From the NCBI GenBank assembly GCA_004154925.1, contig QJNS01000128.1, positions 62,001-126,000 on the forward strand: a DNA stretch of 64,000 nucleotides, read 5' to 3'. Within the stretch, counting starts at the first letter, position 1, and each line of letters starts with the position of its first letter. The DNA comes from Monosporascus cannonballus (taxonomy: Eukaryota; Ascomycota; Sordariomycetes; Xylariales). The position numbers and the translations under genes are program-made. The notes beneath the pieces are model-generated. The model was not told where the DNA came from, made no database searches, and was given only the letters and a program-made list of their open reading frames with translations. Positions 1 through 12,399 of this stretch are shown piece after piece.

Positions 1-1873
1 TATATTTAAAGATTTATAAAACCTTAGAAAAGTTATAACGAATTTATTAATTTCTTAAAATAAAATCAATAATATATAAAATTATGTAACAATATATTAT
101 TTATTCTAAGATAAAAATATAACGATATAAGCTATACAGAGAATTACAGCTCTTACTAGTTACAAAACGACTATAATATTTCGTCGCATTTGACTTTATT
201 ACTAAGCTTCCTATATCAAAAAGTTCTGTTATAGAAGTATATTATAATAGCATTTTTTAATCGTTAATCGATTTACAAAATTTTCTACTTTTTATTAGAT
301 TATAAGAATATAGATATCGAACAAATAGCATGTATTTTCTTTAGATATATTTTCAACACATACAGATTACTAGTAAAAATCATTTCAAATAAAGGGTTAA
401 TATTTACACCTAAATTTTAAAAAAGGTCTTATAATACAGATCGGCTTAAATCACAAATCATTTAGCGTATTTAGACCTTAGATAAACAGATAAATAAAGC
501 GAACAAATCAAATCTTAAAAACGTATCTACGATATTATATAAACTACGAACAGAATAACTAGATTAAAAAAAGTATCTATGATCTAGTTAATTTATAACA
601 CAAATTATTACGAAAATATTACGACAATTTTAATATATATAAACTTTGGTTTTATTCTGGAAATTTAAAAAAAAATGCATAATAACGGTGCAATTAATAT
701 TAAAGTAATTCTTACGTTAAAGTAATTAAAATAATTATATTAGAAAATAAAAACAACATTAGAATTCGTATAAAACTAAATAAATAAATATTATAACAAA
801 AAATAATTAAAAGAATTAATTTTCAAAAAAGAAGAAAATGGATTACTTTGTTATTAAAAATATTTAAGCGAAAAAGCTTAATGAAAGAACTTGATTTCAA
901 ATATATTAATTTATATAAAATTATCAAGAAACTTTAAAAAATAATTACTAATTAAATCTTTTATTAAAAGTTAAATTTCGTCTAATTTTTTACGCTTTTT
1001 TACTTAATTAATAACGGATACTATAAGGGTGTATATGATATGAAATAACGTAAAAGTAAAAGATGATACGGTATACGAAATTAAAAAAATATTTAATATA
1101 AAAAAACGGATTTATCCAGTATTTGATCAAATGGAAAAAGCATTCGGACTTCGAAAACACCTGAGAACCCGCCAAGAACCTTATTAACACGCAGCGTTTA
1201 TTAAAAACACTTTTACAATCGACGACAGACACATCCCAGTTAACGGTTAACCAATTAATAATATCGACTTCGGACTAGCCGGCCGAAAACGCGGTCTGTA
1301 TTAACGTGACAACTGCGACGACAGCCTCCAGCTATTTTATTCTTAATGTTTTTGCTTCTTTAATTCGTCCAACGACTAAAATCCATATTGTACTATAATA
1401 ACACCTTTAAAACTGGCTAACGCCTTTTGCTTACACAAACGAATAAAACGAAAAAAAGCTCTATTTTCTTTTCTAGTAACAACGTTAAGCCTTAAAATAA
1501 AAACGTTAAATCTTTAATAATCGCTTTTGAGTAAACGTTGTTTTATATTTTAAACGTTGATATTTGCGACGAATATTTTGTAAAAAAAAAACCGGTGTAC
1601 CGGTATTATTATAAAACTAATTTCGATTAAAATACTTTTTATATTTCGAAATATTTTTCATTATTTTATATTTAATGTTGTTTAAAAAATAATAAAAATA
1701 AGATATAATTTCGCGTTCGAGTTGGTCAAAGATTTTAATAAAAAAACGAAAAATATAAAGAATCTTAAAAATGCGAAATAATATATTTAAAAATAAAAGA
1801 AATAGAAAACTACTTACGAAACAAAAAAAGAAAAGAAAATCTTAAAAACGAGATTTTTAGAACAGAGAAATCG
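1..1873 (+). mobile_element. Gypsy copy A, 3' part (RIP-degraded)
   Basis: This is the 3' part of a Ty3/gypsy element; its 5' part lies outside the window. Bases 1-1000 align by eye with 7453-8460 of element B, the integrase region. Around 190-420 a frame full of stops still reads like an integrase core (a DF-T-KLP-like stretch, then a V-DRF-KF-like stretch). Bases 1100-1870 match the pieces of B that flank its nested insertions. The minus strand of about 1010-1560 corresponds to the accessory reading frame seen in C and D. No frame is intact. The base composition (AT-rich, TpA-rich, CpG kept but CpA/TpG scarce) is typical of RIP. Confidence 0.85.
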
Positions 1874-2246
1874 TATTACAACCTAATAAGTTTCGGTCTT
1901 AGGAAACGGTTAAAAGATAATACGGATCACCTTTTAGATTACGTAACAAATAATTACTACAAAGTCAATAATTACTAGTGATCAATTATAATCCTAAGTG
2001 ATCGTAATTACCACGGAATATGTAATCATAAATGATTAAGCCAAAAATAAGAAAAATATATACGTTTATTACTGTTATAATTTAGATAACTTTAACTTGT
2101 AATATAATTTCGTTATTGAAAATACTTTTAATATTACGAAACGTAATACTTTAATATATTCATTACTTAAACTTCTATAATAATCCTACTAATATAAACT
2201 CGTACGACTTAGATTTAATATTTAATTAAACCACCTAGTCGTCATA
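1874..2246 (+). repeat. 3' LTR of gypsy copy A
   Basis: This 373-bp LTR begins TATTACAACC (ancestral TGTTACGACC) and ends GTCATA (ancestral GTCACA). The changes are RIP transitions. It is preceded by a purine-rich run ending GAAATCG, equivalent to GGGAAAGGAGAGATCG in element B. The 5' partner is outside the window, so no target duplication can be checked. Confidence 0.85.
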
Positions 2247-2704
2247 AGATATAGATTACTATAAAAAATTAAGCAGATAAAAAATTCCGTTTATTTTATA
2301 GATTTAATAAAGGTTTATAATATAAATCGGCTTAAATATAAGTTTTTAATACATTTAAAATTTAAATAAATAAACAAACGAAATAATTAAATCAAATATT
2401 AAACACTTATTTATAATATTACAAAACGTATTTAAGTTATTTATTTTTAAAATTCTTATAATGTTTCTATTAATATAAACCTGTACGACTAAAGTTTAAT
2501 AATTGGTTAAACTTTTAGCTATTACGCGTACTTTATAATATTTCTATACTAATTTAACACTTGAGCAACTGTTATATTTTTTTAAAAAAAAAGTCGGGTG
2601 CTAGATTTTAAAATATTAAAGCTCGTTTATTTAGATGTAAGGTTTCTATTCGTTTAAGCGTCTGCATTTTAAACGAAGGCATTTCTTATGCTCGCCGTGC
2701 GCGC
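2247..2704. mobile_element. Scrambled gypsy fragments
   Basis: This is AT-rich debris between copy A and the split solo LTR. Bases 2290-2400 resemble the downstream integrase region of B (about 7880-7980). Bases 2440-2530 resemble the 3' end of an LTR in plus orientation followed by the first internal bases (compare 3180-3300). At least one older, internally deleted gypsy copy is implied. No usable termini were found. Confidence 0.5.
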
Positions 2705-2853
2705 GACAGTGTGACGGCTAGGGGTTTAACCAACTACTAAACCCAAGTCGTGCGGTTTATGTTAGCAGTCGTATCGTGAGAAACTGAGCAATAAGGGTAA
2801 GCACTAGTCACGTCTAGTAATAGCAGATTGTCAAGGGTAATCTAGGTAACCAA

Positions 2854-3259
2854 TGTTACGACCTAACGGGCTACGGCCTCCAGAAAGGCCCCCGACAAAG
2901 ACAAGCCAAGAAAAGACAGTGGGTCAAGTCACGTGATGGATCACGAACTCACTGGTGGTGGAGCCAATGAGCCGGATCACCAACTCATTGGTAGTAAGCT
3001 AATAAACCGGATTACCAATTTATTAGTAGCGAGTCGATAAGTCGACATAAGATATATATGCTTATTATTTTCATAATTTAAATAATATTAATTTATAATA
3101 TTCATTAATATTAATTATTTATACTTTAAATTTAATATTTTTAATATTAAAAAATATAATACGTTATTGTATTTATTATTTAAAATTTTACGATATTTCT
3201 ATTAATATAAACCCGTATAGTTATAGTTTAATAATTAGTTTACCTGTTTAGCTATTATA
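2854..3259 (+). repeat. 5' LTR of element B
   Basis: This 406-bp LTR starts TGTTACGACC and ends GCTATTATA (ancestral GCCGTCACA). It contains three copies of a 35-bp tandem unit (about 2935-3045, core GAGCCGGATCACCAA). The 3' LTR has one copy more. Confidence 0.9.
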
Positions 3260-5949
3260 TATTATAAGTTTTTGTTTAATAATACCGTTAAACTTTGAGC
3301 AATATCGCCGACATTATATTTATTAGTAAGTAGCCCTAAAAACCTATTTATTAAATCTTTAATAATCCGGATATCGAAATAAAATGTAAGAAAAAAATAA
3401 TTACGCTTTTTTTACAAAAATGTTTTTTAACGCTTAGATATAATAAATAAACGTATTTTTTATCTTAAGAATAATCATAATAATTTTACGACGTTTTTCT
3501 AAGCTATTTATAAGAATTTGAAGAAAAAAGAAAAAGCTCCTAAAACTCGAAAGCCATTTCGAACAACCTAAGTTATTTAGCTAAATTCCGCTAAGAAATT
3601 AAAAAAAATCCTTAAACTCTTTATATTAGAACTTTTCGATAAAACTTGAATTAAGTTATAATTGTTTTAAACTTAATTCTAAATATATTTCGAGTATTTT
3701 TTTTCGATTCATTACGTTTATTATACGAATTAAATTTTTAATCAAATAATTTATTAAAAACGAGATTATATAATTGGAATCCATTATGAAAAATACGTTA
3801 TTTTATTACTTAAAAAACGAAGCCTGGAAATAATGCAAATATATAACGATTATAAATAAATTAAGCAAATATTAACGAAAGTTTTCGAAATAATAAACGA
3901 AAAAATAAAACCGAAATATAAATTTAGTAATTGTAATTACAAAGATTAATATCTCATTACGGTAATACGTTTATTTAATTAGCATTTAAGTTGAATTAAA
4001 AATAAAACATATTAATAATTAAGTTTTTTTATAGCTTAAAAAGAAATATAAGAAAAACTTTTAAAACTTAATCGGCTTAATTATTTATCGGATTATATCG
4101 TTATAGTAGTTAAGATCGACGATCGACAATATACCTAGCGTATTAAAGGTACTAAAAGAAAAAATGATAATAAATCTTGATATATAGCTAATATTAATTA
4201 ATACTTTTTGATACAGTAATACTTTTTACGATACGAAACTAGGACCTATAAAATTAAGGGTCACTATTAAAAAGGTCTGAAGTTAGATTAAATATTTTAA
4301 TTATAATAAAATATAATATAAAGCAATAAAATATAAAGCGTCTAAAAAGCTTGGTTAAAATTATTAAAAACCCGTACCCGAAAATAACCTAGAGAAAATT
4401 AGAAACACGGAAATAAATCTATTAACATAATTCGATCTAAGTACGTATTAAGCCCTTTATAGCAAAAATTTCAATAAAAATACGAAAAGTCAAAAGGTTG
4501 ATTCGATAAGCATTACGATCATAATAAGAAAAATTATAAAGGTAGTTACGAAAATATGAGAATTAAATAAAAAAAATCTATCCCGGAACTCCTGATTAAT
4601 ACGATAGAATATATAATATATATTGTCGACAAGGAGAATATTCCGATTACAAAAAATGAAAATAGCATATTTACGAAAAAATTACCCGTATATATTATAA
4701 GGAATTAGATTTTTTAAACCAAACCGGAAATAACAAAAGCGATAAATAATAGTATCGATATTTTCGATTCATAACTCCAAAATATATTTATTAACTAGCC
4801 GAGACAAAAAGCTGGCCTGAAAAAAAATAATGCCCGTAAAAAACCATTTCTGTTATTACGAATAAGATAATTACGAAATGAAAAAAATTAATCCAATATA
4901 TAATAAAATATATTACTAAAAAGTTATTATAGATTTTAATAAAAAAAGATTATAAAGGAAAAAATGCGTTAGTTTATAAGCAAGCTTTGATACGATAACT
5001 AATGCAACGTATAATAAGATGCGGTCGAAATTATAAAAAAATAATTTATTTAATAAGAAAAAAATTAATAATAAAATGGAAAATAATTAATACAGTTCCA
5101 CAAAACAGTACGCCAACAATAACGATAAATGCAGCAACTTAATATATTGTATATAGAAATATAGATAAACTTTGACAAATTCGAAAAGAAATTTAAAAAA
5201 AAAAATTATTTATAAAAACGCCGTAAAATAATAAATCCTAGAAAAATTAAGGCAACTTCCTAAAGAAAGCTTTAAATACCACAATAAATATCATTAATAA
5301 TTTTATTACTTTAAATATACGAATTAAAACGTATTAATATACGAAAATAATAAATAACGAAACTTTAAGCGGAAATTATATAGTACTAAACGTAATTAAT
5401 GGGCTTAAATTATTATAGAAATACAAATTAAAATCTAGTATAGTTACGGACGTCGAAGATTAGGAATTTTCTTACGATAACGAGAAAAGTATACGTAAAA
5501 TTAATTACTTCGAAATTTTAATTTGAGAATAATATTAAATAATTAATTTTGACATCGTTTTATTTGAGAATTACGATATGATATTAGAATTATTATGGAT
5601 ACGTTAATACGAAATTTTAGTTAATAAAAAGGCCAGTTGAATAAAATTTATTTTACACTTTATTAATAGACAAAACAAAAATTAAGATCTTAATATTTGA
5701 TCGAATATAGCGACGACTATAAGCATAACAATACAACAAAAATCTGATTATTTAAAGTGATAAAGTATAAAAAAATATTAAAAAAGAATATAACGTATTA
5801 TTATTATTATTATCAAAACGAAATTAAAGCATTAAATAACGATTTAAAATAACAACTCCAAATATCACAAAATCTAATTAATATGTTATTATAATAATAC
5901 CAATATAAATATTTTTTAAAAAGCAATTTAATACGAAAGTACTAGAATA

Positions 5950-8250
5950 TAACAAATAAAATAATAAAACAATCTTTAAAAAAGAATTTTCGACAAAGTC
6001 TCACCTTATTTAGAATTTTAACGAAAACGAATTACGCGCTTTTATAAAATACTTAGAAAATCGGTTATAAAAAAGATAGATTTGACTTTCGAAATTACTA
6101 GCAGATTATTTAATATTTTTCGTATTAAAAAAACGAAAAATTAAAATTTGTAATTAATTATTAATAGTTTAACGATATTATTAGTTTTAATTACAAAAAT
6201 AAAAGATTAATTTTACGGAACAAAATAGTTCATAATATTAGATCTTAAAAATAAATATAACTTTATTAAAATTAAAAAAGAATACGAATAAAAAATAACT
6301 TTTCGAATAAAATACAGATTATTTAAGTATTTGATTACGTTAATATAATATACAAACGTATTAGTAATCTTTTAACGAATAATTAACTATGTATTACGAA
6401 AATACCTTAATGTTTTCGTTATTTATTATCTCGACGACATTCTTATTTTTTTAAAAACGGAAAAAGCACATATAGGATACGTTTATAAAAATTTTTAATC
6501 TTTATAAAACGTAAAGTTGTTTATTAATACAGAAAAAAAATTAGTTTTAAGTATAAGAAGCGGAATATTTAGGATATATTATTACCTTAAAATATATTAA
6601 AATAGATCCTAAGAAAATCCCTATAATTACAAAATAGCAAACCTTAATTACAATTAAGGAGCTACTAGAGTTTTTTAAATTCACCAATTACTATAAAAAT
6701 TTATTGGAAATTTTAGTAAAATAGTTATACTCTCAATTAACTTTAGGGAAAAAAAGAATTTAAATAAATATCTGAAATAAAAAAGCGTTTTAAAATATTA
6801 AAAATGCGATTATTAACGAGCTAGTATTAATTATATACGATTTAAATCGTCTCGTTAAATAAAAAAACCGATATTTCGGATTACGCGTTAAACGTAATAA
6901 TTAAATAACGAAATAATTAAGGCAAATTATACTTTATTATATTTTTTATATAAGTTAAAAAAATCGAGCTTAATTACGATATTCCAGATAAAAGATTTAC
7001 GGCTATTTTTATGGTATTTCGAAAGTTTAGATATTTTTAAAGGAAAATTTATACTAAATTAAAGTTTATACGGATTATTAAAATTTTACCCGATTTATTA
7101 CGATTAGAAAACTTATAGAACGATAATTAAAATATGCAAAGAAATTAGCGAATTTCGACTTCGTTATTATTTATAAAAAAAAGCTTAAAAAACGGCAGAG
7201 CCGATACTTTAAATAAGCGATTATATTTCGAGAAAAAATTGATTAAACTTAGTTATATAATTTTTGATATTATTATAAAAAGGTATTTACGACCGTAGTA
7301 AATTGCAACAATTTAAACAGTATCTTTAAATATGTATTAAAAAAATGCAGCAGTATAACGACGATTTTTTAAAAGACCAAAAAATGGACAAAATATAAAT
7401 CCGAGAAAACTACTAAAGGAATTTAGTACGAAATATATACGATTATTCGTTACATAAATATCCAGAGATTTACAAAATTTTAAAACGATTTTAACGTATA
7501 TATTATTTTCTTAAAATAAAATTAACAATGTAAAAAATAATTTAGCAATATAATACTTGCGCCAGAACAAAAGCTCGACGACATAAGCTATATACGGAAT
7601 TATAGCTATTATTAGTCGTAAAGCGGTCATAGTATTTAGTCATATTCGATTTTATTACCAAACTCCTTATGTTAAAAGATCCAGTATTAAAAATATATTG
7701 AAATAGCATTTTCGTAATCGTCGACCGATTTATAAAATTTTTTTATTTATTACAATATTATAAGAATATAAACGCCGAACAAGTATTATATTATTTTAAA
7801 ATTTATTTTCAATATATTTAGATTATTAATAAATATTGTTTTAAATAAACGATTAATATTTACATTTAAGTTTTAATAAGACCTTATAATATATATCGGC
7901 TTAAATCACAAATTACTTAAAGTTTTTAGAATATAAATAAATAAATAAATAAAACGAACGAACCAAATTTTGAAATTTTACTTACAATATTATATTAATT
8001 ACAAATAAAAAAACTGGGTTAAAAATTCACTCTTTATTTAATTAACTTATAATAATACTTATTACGAAAACATTAAAATAATATTTACGAACGCAAATTT
8101 TGGTTTTATTCCAAAATTTACAAAAAATACGTAACGACGGTTCAATGAATATTAAAGTAATATTTATATTAAAATAACATTAATAATTGCATCAAAAAAC
8201 GGATTTAAAATTCATACGTAATCAAATGAACAAATTATAGGATTAAAAAA
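5950..8250 (+). pseudogene. Relic pol gene of element B (RT, RNase H, integrase)
   Basis: Several gypsy pol signatures survive between the stops. At about 6215-6330 there is a YGTKWF-ILDLK-like stretch typical of reverse transcriptase. The catalytic YLDDI is at 6427-6441, within VFVIYYLDDILIF. At about 6865-6890 there is TDISDYALNV, the RNase H start (family form ETDASDYALG). At about 7430-7900 come an HHCC-like region, a C-TC-R-K stretch, DFITKL and VIVDRF, which mark the integrase. The frame is closed by many TAA/TAG codons produced by C-to-T and G-to-A changes. In the family this polyprotein makes and integrates the cDNA; here it cannot. Confidence 0.85.
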
Positions 8251-8567
8251 GGTTAAAATTAACTTTTAAAAAGGGGAAAATAATTCTTTTAATTATAAAA
8301 AATATTGAAATAATTACGACTTAGCAAAAACCTCGATTTTAAATATATCGATTTATATAAAATCGTTAAGAGAATCTTAAAATACAATCATTAACTAGAA
8401 TTTCCACCTAAGGTTAAATTTTATTTAGTTTTTTATATTTCTGTATTCGAGTTAATAGCAGATATTATTATAGTATGTAAGAAATAAAACGATATAGAGA
8501 TAAAAAAACAAATAATTATATAAAGTAAAAAAATTCTCGATATACGAAAAAAAACGGACTTATCTAG

Positions 8568-9099
8568 TGTAATATAGATGGAGGCTTGTTGTATGCGGTC
8601 TTATAAGGTGGATTTGGGTGCTCAAATCTCAATTGGGGTTTGAAATTGCTGATCTTTTAGTTTTATAGTTAATGTCGTACCCTCGTTTATTTCATAATAT
8701 TTTAAACCCCAATTAGGTACATCTGCCAGTCCGTACGCTACTCGCCGGGGGCCCAAAAGTTTAGAGTTTAATTTTCCAAAAGAGCGGTTGCTAAAAGCTT
8801 AAAAAAGGTAAAAAATGAATCGAAAAAAATTCAATTATTAATAAGGAACGGTATTAAGTAGTAATAACAGCCGTACAATATGCTTACGAAGTGCAGAAAA
8901 GCTCTGGGGGTTCGACGCCTTAGCATAAGCCTCTGAAATCCGGACGACTTTATTAAAAAAGGGGAGTAATTGTAATATAGCTAGAGATTTGTTGCATGCG
9001 CTTTTATAAGATAGATTTAGGTGCCTAAATCCCAATTGGGGTTTGGAATTGCTGATCTTTTAGTCTTGTAGTTAGCGTCGCACCCTCGCTTATCTCACA
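8568..9099 (+). mobile_element. TRIM-like miniature LTR element
   Basis: This 532-bp element has two direct repeats of exactly 129 bp (8568-8696 and 8971-9099), each starting TGTAATATAG and ending in a CA-type terminus (TCTCACA; RIP-altered to TTCATA in the left copy). A polypurine tract, AAAAAAGGGGAG, lies four bases before the right repeat. A perfect 5-bp duplication TCTAG flanks it (8563-8567, 9100-9104). The 274-bp interior has no coding capacity. The structure fits a terminal-repeat retrotransposon in miniature, moved in trans by another element. It inserted into gypsy element B. I saw no primer-binding site that I could assign to a tRNA. Confidence 0.85.
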
Positions 9100-9112
9100 T
9101 CTAGTACCTAAT

Positions 9113-9486
9113 TGTGACGGCTAAGAGGTTTAACCAACTATTAAACCTTAGTCGTACGGGTTTATGTTGGCAGGAGTATCGTGGGAATCTAAGCAATAAA
9201 TATAGTAATCGTATTACGTCCTGTAATACTAAGGATGCCTTAAGTAATGAATTATTATTACAAACTGAAGCTATCTAAACTATGGGGGTAATAAGCGTAT
9301 ATATCTTTTTTTTCTTAACTTAATCATTTCTAATTACGCAACCGGTAATAATTATAATCGTTTGGGATTATTTTTGATTATTAATAATTACTGGTTTAAC
9401 AGTAATTACTGTTATATAATCCGGGGATAGTCCGTATAATCTCGATTTAACCGTTTTTTGCGGCCGAAACTTGTTAGGTCGTAATA
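9113..9486 (-). repeat. 3' LTR of element C
   Basis: This 374-bp LTR begins TGTGACGGCT and ends GTCGTAATA on the plus strand. A purine run on the minus strand (GGGGAAAAGGAAGATCG) adjoins it at 9487-9503 and would be the polypurine tract. Confidence 0.9.
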
Positions 9487-9508
9487 CGATCTTCCTTTTC
9501 CCCAAATC

Positions 9509-10330
9509 TTGCCCTTAAAATTTCCTTTTTCTTTAGTAAGTAACCCTTTTTTTGCTTTCCGAAACATATCGTTTCGTATTTCGAAAATTCGTCGGATCTC
9601 TTATCCTTTTATTACTTATTATGTTAACTTTGTAAAAGCCTTTAACGAATTTGAGTACGAAATCATACCTTATTCTTATTATTTCTCGAAAAGTTTAAGG
9701 TATAAAATAATAGAAAACGCTTTAAAATATAAGGAGTACGTTAACCGAAATCGGTCCTGCAATAGTACCGGCATACCGTTTTTTTCGTTGCAAAATATTT
9801 GCCGTAAACATTAATATTTAAAAAGTAAAAAGACGTTTGCCAAAAAACGATTATTAAAACTTTAATAACTTTATCTTAAAACTTAACGTTATTACCAAAA
9901 AAATAAATAAAACTTTTTTTATTTTATTCGTTTACGTAAGTAAAAGCCGTTAGCTCGTTCGAAAGAAATTACCATAATATAATGTAAGCTTTAGTCTTTA
10001 GACGAATTAAAGGAATAGAAACGTTAGGAACAAGAGCAGCTGGAAGTTACTGTCACGGCTGCTACGTTAACGTAGGCCGCGGCCAACTGGCCCGACATTC
10101 CGGCTATTAACTGGTTGACTATAAATTAGAACGCGCCCGTTATTACTAATAAAAGTTTTTAACAGGCGTTAAACGTTAATAAGATTTTTGGCGGGTTTCT
10201 AGATGTTTTCGAAATCCGAATACTTTTTCCACTTAATCAGGTATTAGGTAAATTTATTTTGTTTTCGTATGTCGAAAATTTTCTTCACCTTATATACTTA
10301 TTTATGCTTTATTTTCACGTTATTTTATGC
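9509..10330 (+). pseudogene. Accessory frame antisense to pol in element C
   Basis: An open stretch of 101 codons (9509-9814) runs opposite to gag-pol, just inside the 3' LTR, and continues as a broken but alignable frame to about 10,330. The matching frame is present in element D. The protein pattern suggests a cysteine-rich region in which many cysteines have become tyrosine (TGT to TAT, the RIP change). It reads like C-x2-C-KA...C-KEY-NRNRSCNSTGIP, followed by a charged, probably coiled-coil region and a SLDELKE stretch near 9,993. This resembles small fungal proteins with a C-rich motif plus coiled coil that sit in or near retroelements. Function unknown. The current copy is dead. Confidence 0.55.
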
Positions 10331-12384
10331 TATATATACCTTAATTATATTTGTTATTAATTAAAATAAAAAAATATAAAAAATTAAATAGAATTTAATT
10401 TTCGGTAAAAGTTCTAATTAATAATTAGTTTTTTAAAGTTGTTTTAATAATTTTATATAAACCAATATATTTAAAATTAATTGTTTTTATTTAATAGTTT
10501 TATTTAAATATTTTTAATAACGAAAAAAATTATTTCTCCCTTTTCAAAAATTAATCTTTTTAACTTTTTTTAATTATAATACTTATTTATTTAATTTCGA
10601 ATAAACTTATTTCCGTTTTTATTTCTTAATATAATTATCGTAATTATTTTAATATAAAAATTATTTTAATATTAATTAAATTATCGTTACGCATTTTTTT
10701 CTAAATATTTAAAATAAAATCAAAATGTACATTTATTAATATTATCTTAATATTTTCGTAATAATTAATATTATAAGCCAATTATATAATTAATAATTTT
10801 TCAACGTTATTATCTTATTCGTAATTAATATAATAATATATCTATATTTTTAAATTTTAATTTATATATATTTTTTATTTATCCGTTTAAAATTTAAATA
10901 TATTAAATAATTTATAATTTAAACCGAGTTATATTATTAAGCCTTGTTAAAACTTAAATACAAGTATCGATTCTTTATTTAAAATAATATTTATTAATAA
11001 TTTATATATATTAAAAATACTTTTAAAAAATATATGGTATTTATTTAGCATTTATATTTCCGTAATATAATAAAAAATAAGGAAAGTTCGTAAATTAATT
11101 AATAATTACGAAATGATTATTATAATATATTCCCGTAATTAAAGTTTTAAAATAAAAATTTTAATAATAAAATCAAATTTAAATAAATATTATAATCGTT
11201 TTATAATTAATAATAATTATAATTTTCTATATAATTCATATTATCATATCTTTATTCTGGCATAAATATCGTATTGCCGTATAATTTGTTATACTGTTAA
11301 TTTTATTTTAAAGAAAAAATATATACGTTAAAACCGTTTTAAAGTTTTATAAATCCCTGGATATCCGTATAACTAATATTCGTATATTTTTCGTATCAAA
11401 TTCTTTAAATAGTTTTCTAAAATTTATGTTTTACTTATTTTTTGATTTTTTAAAAAAGTATTATTATATTACTAGACGTTTTAATACATATTAAAAAATA
11501 CTGCCCGAATTATCGCAATCTATTACGGTTATAAATATCTTTTTGCGGTAATATCAATAATTATATTATTAATTTTAACTAATTTCTTTTCAAAATCTTA
11601 TTGTTTGTTCAAGGCGTCCGCTTTATTATTGTTTGAATTTTTTCTATAAACAATAACAAAGTCGAAATTCGCTAATTTTTTTACATAACGAAATTATCGT
11701 TTTATAAATTTCTTAATCGTAATAACTCGGGTAAAATTTTAATAATCCGTATAAACCTTAATCTAATACAAATTTCCCTTTAAAAAATACCTAAATTTTC
11801 GAAATGATATAATAATAGCCATAAATTCTTTATTTTAAATACCGTAATTAAATTCGATTCCTTTTAGTTTATACGAAAAAAAAATACCATAAGATATAAT
11901 TTGCTTAAATTATTTCGTTATCCGATTATTACGCCCAATACATAATTCGAAATATCGGTTTTTAATTTAATAAAGTAATTTAAATCATATACAATTAATA
12001 TTAATTTGTTAATAATTATATCTTTAATATCTTAAAAAAATTTATATCTGATATTTATTTAAAGTTTTTGGCTTTTTTTGTAAAATTCGCTAAAAATATA
12101 TTTATTCTATTAAAACTTCCAATAAACTTCCTATAATAATTAACAAATCTAAGGAATACCTATATTTCTTTAATTATCGTTAACGTTTTTTATTTTAAAG
12201 TTACAGCGATTTTTTTAAAATTTATCTTAATATATCCTAAGATAATAATATATCTTAAATATTTTACTTTTTATTTATAAAATTAACTTTTTTCCGCATT
12301 AATAAATAATTTTGCATTTTATAAAACTTAAAAAACTTTACAAACGTATTTTACGTATATTGTTTTTATTTTCAAAAAAATAAA

Positions 12385-12399
12385 AATATCGTCGAGATA
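12385..12399 (-). other. Reverse transcriptase YLDDI box, element C
   Basis: On the minus strand the bases around this site read VFVICYLDDIFIF, the catalytic aspartate pair of gypsy reverse transcriptases. The surrounding frame contains stops. It fixes the orientation of C as opposite to B. Confidence 0.85.

Noticed and set aside
8838..9035. 65-codon minus-strand frame in the miniature element
   Set aside because: It spans the interior and the right terminal repeat and has no protein-like features. The region is explained as a non-coding TRIM.
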